DNA of 11,591 nt from Pseudomonadota bacterium (GTDB lineage: Bacteria > Pseudomonadota > Alphaproteobacteria > Rhizobiales > Hyphomicrobiaceae), in assembly GCA_023412745.1 (NCBI GenBank), contig JAEZBZ010000209.1, positions 1-11,591 on the forward strand, given 5' to 3'. The notes under the pieces were generated by a model. It saw only the letters and a program-made list of their open reading frames with translations, ran no database searches and was not told the DNA's origin. How positions within the stretch are numbered: position 1 is the first letter of the stretch; the number at the start of each line of letters is the position of its first letter. Position numbers and translations under genes: made by a program. Below, in pieces: positions 1 through 5,646 of the stretch.

Positions 1-392
1 GCTTCAAGCAGCGTGCGCTCGGCAGCGGCCGTCGACAGCCGCTCGTCCCACAGCACGATCGGCAGTGGCGACAGCCGGTTGAAGTTGCGAGCGAATGCCC
101 GCGTGGATTGCGCGCGCGGGCCTTCGCTGCCGTCGAGATTGCGCGGTAGGCCGAGCACGAACCCCGCGATGCGATGTTCCGTCGCGAGGTCGATCAGGCG
201 TGCGGCGTCGGCCTTGAACTTGGTCCGGATGACGGTTTCCAGCGGCGAAGCGATGATACGCGAGACGTCGGACAGCGCGACACCGATCGTTTTTGTTCCC
301 AAATCGAGGCCGAGCAGGCGCTGGCCGTTCGCGATAAGGGCCGCGAAGGCTTCGGCTTCGGTCAGGGTTTCGCCGGTCGGGAGTTCGGTCAC
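1..392 (-). CDS. ruvX: RuvX/YqgF Holliday junction resolvase-like nuclease (5' part, runs off left edge)
   Basis: Reading the minus strand from a GTG at 392 gives 130 codons with no stop before the window edge. Residues 28-39 (GLDLGTKTIGVA) are the RuvX/YqgF RNase-H-fold signature with the first catalytic Asp at about residue 30. LGLPRNLDGSEGPRAQS (about 80-96) and WDERLST (about 115-121) are the next family blocks; the latter carries the second acidic residue. The C-terminal Asp-containing block lies outside the window. The family is a small cytosolic nuclease implicated in Holliday junction resolution or processing of 16S rRNA 5' ends. The roughly 25 residues ahead of the first beta strand are longer than in minimal RuvX proteins. 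The GTG start is a choice rather than proven, since the frame stays open upstream and no strong Shine-Dalgarno sequence is visible. It is divergent from the UPF0173 hydrolase gene. Confidence 0.9.
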   Translation of the reverse strand, partial: MTELPTGETLTEAEAFAALIANGQRLLGLDLGTKTIGVALSDVSRIIASPLETVIRTKFKADAARLIDLATEHRIAGFVLGLPRNLDGSEGPRAQSTRAFARNFNRLSPLPIVLWDERLSTAAAERTLLE

Positions 393-421
393 GCGATCAA
401 TCCATCTTGAAATCGTGAGGG

Positions 422-449
422 TTGTTGCCGTCTTCTGCGGCCTTATACT
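422..449 (+). promoter_or_regulatory. Candidate sigma70-type promoter of the UPF0173 hydrolase gene
   Basis: TATACT at 444-449 is a good -10 element. TTGTTG at 422-427 is a weak -35 element with 16-base spacing. Transcription would begin near 456, giving a leader of about 40 bases before the ATG at 497. The assignment rests on consensus matching only. Confidence 0.35.
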
Positions 450-496
450 GCGCCGCGACCCAAGACGCGGCACAAATTCGGGATAAGGCATCCGTC

Positions 497-1189
497 ATGA
501 AGATCACTTGGTTCGGCCATTCCTGCTTCCGCATCGAGACCGGAAACAGTGTTCTGTTGATCGATCCCTTCCTGAAGGGCAACCCGACCTTCGAGAAATC
601 CGGTGTGAACTGGGATGACGCAGTGAAGGGCGTGACCCACGTCGCGCTGACGCACGGCCACGACGATCACATTGGCGACGCGGGTGAGATCTGCAAGAAG
701 ACCGGCGCGACGCTTTTCGCGGTATTCGAACTCGCCATGCATGTCGCGCAGCAGGGTGCGGAAAAGCTGGAGCCGATGAATACCGGCGGCACCGTCCGCT
801 CGGCCGATTTCGACCTGACGCTGACCCAGGCGCTGCATTCCTCGTCGTCCAACGGCACTTACCTCGGCAATCCTTGCGGCATCGTGCTGCGCACCAAGGA
901 GGGCAAGACCGTCTATCACATGGGCGACACGGACATCTTCTCCGATATGGCGCTCATTCAGGAACTGTATCAGCCGAGCATTGGCATCGTGCCGATCGGA
1001 GATCGCTTCACGATGGGCGCGCGGGTGGCGGCCATGGCGTGCAAGAAATACTTCAAATTCGGGATGGTGCTTCCCTGCCACTATGGAACCTTCGCTGGCA
1101 TGCTCGATCCGAATGCCGACGCATTCGTGGCCGAAATGAGCGGTCAGAATGTGATGGTGCCGCAGGTCGGCCAGGCCGTCACGGTCTAA
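497..1189 (+). CDS. Metal-dependent hydrolase, UPF0173 family (metallo-beta-lactamase fold, UlaG-like)
   Basis: The 230-residue protein is a typical length for UPF0173. It opens with MKITWFGHSCFRIE and carries the metal-binding HxHxDH motif as THGHDDH (H53, H55, D57, H58). Further likely ligands are H114 in ALHSS, D144 in HMGDTD and H195 in PCHYGTF, so the active site appears complete. The frame is open upstream to 422, but the ATG at 497 fits the family N-terminus exactly and has AAGG at 485-488 as a ribosome binding site. No signal peptide or membrane segment is seen, so it is probably cytosolic. The family resembles UlaG lactonases, but the physiological substrate is unknown. It may be co-transcribed with the membrane protein that starts 49 bases downstream. 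Confidence 0.9.
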   Translation: MKITWFGHSCFRIETGNSVLLIDPFLKGNPTFEKSGVNWDDAVKGVTHVALTHGHDDHIGDAGEICKKTGATLFAVFELAMHVAQQGAEKLEPMNTGGTVRSADFDLTLTQALHSSSSNGTYLGNPCGIVLRTKEGKTVYHMGDTDIFSDMALIQELYQPSIGIVPIGDRFTMGARVAAMACKKYFKFGMVLPCHYGTFAGMLDPNADAFVAEMSGQNVMVPQVGQAVTV

Positions 1190-1238
1190 GGATGGATCGG
1201 TCGTAACGCGCCGGGTACGCGGTTCTACAGGAGAGTTC

Positions 1239-3653
1239 ATGACTGGTGATGGCCTGCCACCGGCCGCACGGAGTGTAGTGCGGTCTTCCGGCTTCGGGCT
1301 GGTCGCCGTGTTTACGTGCACGACCTTTCTGTCCGCGCTGCTGTTGTTCTCGATCCAGCCGCTGTTCGCCAAGATGGTGCTGCCGGTGCTCGGCGGCTCG
1401 CCGTCAGTGTGGGCGGTGGCGATGTGCTTCTTCCAGGGCGCGCTGCTCGCGGGCTATTGCTACGCCCATCTCGTCAACCGGCTGGTCCCGGCCAGGATGG
1501 CGGGCATCGTGCACCTTGGAGTGTGCGCGCTGGCGCTGCTGGTTTTGCCGATCGGCCTTCCGTCCGGCTGGAGCGAGCCGCCAGCGGGCGGAAACCCATA
1601 TCTCTGGCAGATGGCGCTGTTTGCCGTTGCGGTCGGTTTGCCGTTCGTGGCGGTGGCGGCCAATGCGCCGTTGCTGCAAGCCTGGTTCGCGGCAACCAAC
1701 CATCCCGGCGGTCGCGATCCCTACTTTCTCTATGCGGCCAGCAATCTGGGCAGTCTGATCGCGTTGCTCGGTTATCCGATCGTTCTGGAGCCTGCGCTCG
1801 GCGCCCGCGCGTTGGCTAACGTCTGGAGTGTCGGCTTCATCGTTCTGATTGGCGCGATTAGCATCTGTTATTGGGCCCTGCGCGCGCGCGCCAAAGGCTC
1901 GGCTCCGACAGCGGTGCAGGCCGAAGGAGCCTCGGACGAGCAGCCGCTGTGGTCGCGCCGGTTCGGATGGGTCGGCCTCGCGATGGTCCCGTCGGCATTG
2001 CTGACCGCCTTTACAACCCACGTCACCACCGACGTCGCATCGGCGCCGTTGCTGTGGGTCGTGCCCTTGGCGCTTTACCTGCTGACCTTCGTCATCGTGT
2101 TTCGTGAGCGCGCGCTGATACCGACGCGGCTGCTGCTCATTCTGCATCTGGCAGCGGTGGTCGTCGCGCTGTTGCAGTTGTCGCAGACCGAGCATGATGG
2201 CTGGATCGTTTCAAGCGCGACCGGCGTCGTGGTGTTCTTCACATCGGCCATGGTCGCGCATCGGACACTGTATGATCTGCGGCCAGCGCCGCGATTCCTG
2301 ACCGAGTTCTATCTGTGGATGTCGCTGGGTGGTGTACTCGGCGGTCTGTTCGCGGCTTTGATCGCGCCGCAGATCTTCTCCGAAGTGTTCGAGTATCCGT
2401 TGCTGCTGGCGCTGACCATGGCCTGCCGTCCGGGCGCCGCCGAAGTCTTCCGTCTGCTCGGTCGGGCGGTGGTGAGCCTTCTGCGGCTGGTCCGGATTCC
2501 GGTACCTGCGACCTGGAAGAGTCTCGATAGCGAGGGCTTAAGCGAACTTCTGAAGCTGTGGCTGATCATGGCCAGCGGCGTCCTGGCGATCTACTGGATG
2601 CCAAGGATCGGCGAAGTCATCCTCGGCGTCGATAGCGACAGTATTCTAAGCTGGCTGGTTGGATGGCAGCGTTGGGTTCTGCTGGAGTTTGGAACGACGA
2701 CACTCATCTCCCTGGTGTTCGCGATCCTGCTGCTGCTTTGCTTCTGGTATCCGCCGCGCCAGTTCGCCTTCGCGATCCTGATGTTCCTGGCCGTTGTGAT
2801 ACTGCCGTCGACAGTGAAGCGTGGCGATGCGCAACGCAGCTACTTCGGCGTCTATCGCGTCATGGTGTCTTACGATGGGGACTACAACATTCTCACGCAC
2901 GGCACGACGCTGCATGGCGCACAACGCATTCGCGACAGCGACGGGGCCTATCGTGATGACGTGACGCCCGGCACCTACTATCACCCTAAGAGCCCGATGG
3001 CGCTGACGGTCGAGCGGGTACGCGAGCGGCTGGCGCAGACCGGTGCCAAGGGGCGTTACGGCGTGATCGGCCTGGGCGCGGGTTCTCTGGCTTGCTATGC
3101 GGGCGCCAGCGAAAAGTGGCGCTTCTTCGAGATCGATCCGCTGGTCGTCAAGCTGGCGCAGAACCCGCAAAGCTTCAGTTATCTGCACCACTGCCAGGCA
3201 CAACCCGACATCGTGGTGGGCGACGCCCGTCTGACCATCGGTCGTGAGGCGGATGAAAGTTTCGACCTGATTATCGTAGATGCCTTTACGTCGGATGCGG
3301 TGCCGGTTCATCTGATGACGGCGGAAGCGCTGCGTCTTTATGAGTCGAAACTGACGCCAGATGGCATCGTCCTGCTGCACATCTCAAATCGTTATCTCGA
3401 TCTCGATGCCGTACTCGGTGCGACGCTGCCGCTGGTTCCCGGCCTGCATGGGTTGATCCTGTCCGATGACGAGGCCGACGGCAGCTATGCCAGCACCACG
3501 TCAACCGTGGCGATCTTCTCCAAGAACGCCGACGTGATCGCCTCCTTCCGTGGAATGCCGGAAGCGCGCGAGCTGGAGGCGAACGGTCTTCGCGCCTGGA
3601 CCGACGACTATTCGGACGTCGTCGGACCGTTCATGTCGAAGCTGCGGCGGTAA
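1239..3653 (+). CDS. Fused polytopic membrane protein with C-terminal spermidine-synthase-like domain
   Basis: This 804-residue protein has a membrane half (about residues 18-525) with many hydrophobic segments, for example 20-50, 60-78, 90-106, 123-143, 162-183, 195-212, 244-288, 297-313, 326-340, 355-380, 440-455 and 485-523. The remainder is a soluble Rossmann methyltransferase/spermidine-synthase-like domain. In that domain I see HGTTLHG (554-560), the nucleotide-binding loop GLGAG (611-615), FEIDP (630-634), GDAR (661-664), DAFTSDAVP (681-689) and WTDDYSDV (787-794). This matches proteins called fused MFS/spermidine synthase. Canonical SpeE has a D-S/T-x-D-P type active-site loop; here the loop is DAFTSDAVP, so aminopropyl transfer to putrescine is doubtful and the true substrate is unknown. 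The ATG at 1239 has AGGAGA at 1229-1234. Transcription probably ends at the terminator at 3717-3750. Confidence 0.85.
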   Translation: MTGDGLPPAARSVVRSSGFGLVAVFTCTTFLSALLLFSIQPLFAKMVLPVLGGSPSVWAVAMCFFQGALLAGYCYAHLVNRLVPARMAGIVHLGVCALALLVLPIGLPSGWSEPPAGGNPYLWQMALFAVAVGLPFVAVAANAPLLQAWFAATNHPGGRDPYFLYAASNLGSLIALLGYPIVLEPALGARALANVWSVGFIVLIGAISICYWALRARAKGSAPTAVQAEGASDEQPLWSRRFGWVGLAMVPSALLTAFTTHVTTDVASAPLLWVVPLALYLLTFVIVFRERALIPTRLLLILHLAAVVVALLQLSQTEHDGWIVSSATGVVVFFTSAMVAHRTLYDLRPAPRFLTEFYLWMSLGGVLGGLFAALIAPQIFSEVFEYPLLLALTMACRPGAAEVFRLLGRAVVSLLRLVRIPVPATWKSLDSEGLSELLKLWLIMASGVLAIYWMPRIGEVILGVDSDSILSWLVGWQRWVLLEFGTTTLISLVFAILLLLCFWYPPRQFAFAILMFLAVVILPSTVKRGDAQRSYFGVYRVMVSYDGDYNILTHGTTLHGAQRIRDSDGAYRDDVTPGTYYHPKSPMALTVERVRERLAQTGAKGRYGVIGLGAGSLACYAGASEKWRFFEIDPLVVKLAQNPQSFSYLHHCQAQPDIVVGDARLTIGREADESFDLIIVDAFTSDAVPVHLMTAEALRLYESKLTPDGIVLLHISNRYLDLDAVLGATLPLVPGLHGLILSDDEADGSYASTTSTVAIFSKNADVIASFRGMPEARELEANGLRAWTDDYSDVVGPFMSKLRR

Positions 3654-3716
3654 GGGCGGCGTCCGCGAGCTGGATGCCGCCGGCCTGCCGGTAGCTTTGA
3701 GCGATTGGGCAAAAAG

Positions 3717-3750
3717 AAAGGGCGGGAAGCGTTGTGCTTCCCGCCCTTTT
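3717..3750. terminator. Bidirectional intrinsic terminator between convergent genes
   Basis: A perfect 14-base-pair stem (3717-3730 with 3736-3749) encloses a 5-base loop, GTTGT. The stem ends in TTTT on the plus strand. On the minus strand it is followed by a T-rich run, because the plus strand reads AAAAAGAAAG at 3711-3720. It therefore can end both the membrane/spermidine-synthase-like gene from the left and the MarR gene from the right. Confidence 0.9.
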
Positions 3751-3774
3751 CGAATTAAAGCGCCGATCGCACGA

Positions 3775-4296
3775 TCAGCGGCGCGATTTGCGAGCCGGCG
3801 TCGGTGCGGCGCGGCGGGCGCGCGGGGCCGGGGCGGCGACTTCGACTTCCGGCTCCTCCAGCGTGGTCACGATGGTGCTGAGGGCCTCGATCATGGCCGA
3901 ACGCTGACGCACCGGAAGCGCCGCAAGGAGCTGCTCCTCGGTATTACGAGCGGCGGGTTCAGCCGATTTCAGAAGGTCGCGGCCCGCGGCGGTGAGGCGG
4001 ACGGCGTACATGCGCGCGTCATGGCTGGTGCGCCGGCGCTGCAGCAGGCCCTTCTTGATCAGGCGACGCACAATGTCAGCCAAAGTTGAACGGTCGATGC
4101 CCGTGGCCTGTACCAGTCCGGTCTGGCTGACGTCTTCCGACTTCGCGACGGACTTGAGTACGGCGAACTGCCGCGGGGTGAGGTCGTTTTCACCCATGGT
4201 GGCGGCAAAAAGCTCGTCGGCGCGCTGTCCTGCGCGATGCAGCAGGTGAAGCGCCGAGTTCATAAGAGAGTGTTGGTCACGGGAATGAGATGCCAT
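3775..4296 (-). CDS. MarR-family winged-helix transcriptional regulator with basic C-terminal tail
   Basis: The 173-residue protein has the MarR layout. Helical dimerisation segments lie at about 9-35, followed by LTPRQFAVL (39-47). The helix-turn-helix spans about 55-82 (recognition helix around GIDRSTLADIVRRL), and the wing is about 86-103 (RRRTSHDARMYAVRLT). A closing helix spans about 115-147. It should bind DNA as a dimer, usually as a repressor released by a small ligand. After residue 147 comes an unusual tail, first acidic (EEPEVEV) and then Ala/Pro/Arg-rich (PAPRARRAAPTPARKSRR), that is not part of the fold. The ATG at 4296 has GGAG about 10 bases upstream (in the CTGGAG at about 4305-4310). 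An internal Met at residue 12 is an alternative start. It is divergent from the AraC-type gene with a 207-base gap. The ligand is unknown. Confidence 0.88.
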   Translation of the reverse strand: MASHSRDQHSLMNSALHLLHRAGQRADELFAATMGENDLTPRQFAVLKSVAKSEDVSQTGLVQATGIDRSTLADIVRRLIKKGLLQRRRTSHDARMYAVRLTAAGRDLLKSAEPAARNTEEQLLAALPVRQRSAMIEALSTIVTTLEEPEVEVAAPAPRARRAAPTPARKSRR

Positions 4297-4406
4297 TGTC
4301 TGCTCCAGATCGTCCTTTTCTTTAAACAGCAGTCAAACTTTGTCTTTGTGGAGACCGTCATTCTGCTGAACGTCGCTCGTAATTAAGGCCTTCGCAGGTT
4401 CGATGC

Positions 4407-4434
4407 TTGACCTCAGGCACGTGCTAGTTAACGT
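4407..4434 (+). promoter_or_regulatory. Candidate promoter of the AraC-type gene, with palindrome GCACGTGC in its spacer
   Basis: TTGACC (4407-4412) and TAACGT (4429-4434) are separated by 16 bases in the gap between the divergent marR-like and araC-like genes. The 8-base palindrome GCACGTGC (4417-4424) sits within the spacer, where a bound regulator could block RNA polymerase. This rests on consensus matching only, and the -10 element is imperfect. Confidence 0.3.
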
Positions 4435-4503
4435 TTTCCACAACCTATAGCGGCGAAAAGCGCCGTTGGGTATCCGCTGCAGTTCGATCATGATGCGCTG
4501 GTC

Positions 4504-5538
4504 ATGGCACCAGTTAACGATGTCACCATCCGTGCGAGCTTGCTTGTGGGATTTCGCGAGCTTGTGCATTCGCGCGCCCTGAACCACGAGGCGCTGCTCG
4601 ATGAAGTCGGACTGCGCGCGGAAGATATCGATAATTCCGATAATCTCCTGCCCTTCGATGCCGTGGCAAGGTTGATGGAGCGCGCTGCCGAACTCAGCAA
4701 TGATCCCTGCCTGGGGTTTGCGTTCGCCGAGGCATACCCCAAGGGGGCCAGCGGTGTGCTGGGCTACCTCGTTTTGCACGCCAGAACGGTCCGCGAAGCA
4801 CTGGCGACCTTTGTGCGATATGGCTCGCTGGTGCTACATCCGGTCACGGTCGACCTGCGCGAGGAACACGATGTCGCAGCGTTGTCGTGGCGGTTCCCGG
4901 TCCACCTCACCGGGCCTCGTACCCAATTTTCCAATTTCGCGCTGGCTATGATAGTGCTGCGCTTGCGGCAGATCGCGGGCGGGGACTGGTTTCCTCAGCT
5001 CGTTGAAATGGAGCATCGCGAGCCACCTTGCGCAGCCACGATTCATCGCATCTTCGGGTCTCGCGTTACCTTCAACGGTCATCAGAACCGTGTGACGATC
5101 GATAGCCGGACGTTGATGCGGCGCAGCGATACGGCCGATCCGCGCCTCTACACTATCCTTGAAGAGGCAGGCCAAGCCAAGCTGAACGAACTATCCGCGC
5201 GCACGGATATCGTTGCCCGGACGGCACGGGCGATCACGGAAACCTTGCACACATCAGCGCCGCTGCTCGACAAGATCGCCGAACGCATGCGCGTGTCGCC
5301 GCGCTCGCTGCAGAAGCGGCTGTCGCAGCAGGGTACGAGTTTCGAGCGGGTGCTGAGCGAGACGCGGCGCGCGCTGGCCATGCGCTATCTGCGCGATACC
5401 GACATGTCGTTGACCGAGATCGGCTTCCTGCTCGGATTTTCCGAGCAGAGCGCGTTTACCCGCGCAACCAAGGCATGGTTCGGAAAGCCGCCACGAGTGC
5501 TGCGCGACGAAGCGCGGCGTACGCCCCACGACAAGTGA
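4504..5538 (+). CDS. AraC-family transcriptional regulator with Arabinose_bd-type N-terminal domain
   Basis: The 344-residue protein has an N-terminal ligand-sensing region (about 12-205) of the kind annotated as Arabinose_bd, recognisable by LLPFDAVARLMERAAELSND (48-67) and CLGFAFAEAYPKGASGVLGY (69-88). The C-terminal AraC/XylS DNA-binding domain spans about 240-336. Its two helix-turn-helix units are at about 255-276 (LDKIAERMRVSPRSLQKRL) and 303-324 (LTEIGFLLGFSEQSAFTRA), followed by the family-typical WFGKPPRVLR. Members with this sensor respond to small metabolites such as amino acids, fatty acids or virulence signals, and usually activate nearby genes. The start at 4504 is the first ATG in frame and lacks a clear Shine-Dalgarno sequence. 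It converges on the heme-receptor-like gene and is divergent from the MarR gene. The regulated genes cannot be read from the sequence. Confidence 0.88.
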   Translation: MAPVNDVTIRASLLVGFRELVHSRALNHEALLDEVGLRAEDIDNSDNLLPFDAVARLMERAAELSNDPCLGFAFAEAYPKGASGVLGYLVLHARTVREALATFVRYGSLVLHPVTVDLREEHDVAALSWRFPVHLTGPRTQFSNFALAMIVLRLRQIAGGDWFPQLVEMEHREPPCAATIHRIFGSRVTFNGHQNRVTIDSRTLMRRSDTADPRLYTILEEAGQAKLNELSARTDIVARTARAITETLHTSAPLLDKIAERMRVSPRSLQKRLSQQGTSFERVLSETRRALAMRYLRDTDMSLTEIGFLLGFSEQSAFTRATKAWFGKPPRVLRDEARRTPHDK

Positions 5539-5567
5539 AAACAGGCAGGCCCTGAAAAGAATTGCGT

Positions 5568-5599
5568 CCTGCATGACGGGATTGCCGTTGTCATGCAGG
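5568..5599. terminator. Inverted repeat between convergent AraC and TonB-receptor genes (possible factor-assisted terminator)
   Basis: A perfect 10-base inverted repeat, CCTGCATGAC (5568-5577) and GTCATGCAGG (5590-5599), surrounds a 12-base loop. It lies just past the AraC stop and just past the receptor stop, so both transcripts would form the hairpin. There is no T tract on the plus strand and only a distant T-rich stretch on the minus strand, so classical intrinsic termination is uncertain. Confidence 0.45.
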
Positions 5600-5646
5600 G
5601 CGCTATCAGGCCGCGCGGTAGTGTTTGGCGGGGAAGCCGCGCGCGA

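Noticed and set aside
443..1372. A 309-codon open frame on the minus strand opposite the UPF0173 hydrolase gene
   Set aside because: It is a shadow of a gene with intact catalytic motifs; the translation has no recognisable domain and runs across the intergenic gap into the next gene.
1404..2195. Minus-strand frame opposite the membrane/spermidine-synthase-like gene
   Set aside because: The product is Arg/Gln-rich low-complexity sequence typical of the complement of hydrophobic coding DNA, and no start signals support it.
4417..4424. GCACGTGC occurring both at 4417-4424 and at 9116-9123 as a shared regulator site
   Set aside because: An 8-base GC-rich palindrome is expected by chance at this frequency, and the second copy lies downstream of a gene rather than in a promoter.
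5547..5646. GC-rich repeats GCCGCGCG in the AraC/receptor gap as a repeat element
   Set aside because: The copies are short, simple GC alternations and do not form a consistent array; only the 10-base inverted repeat at 5568-5599 stands out.
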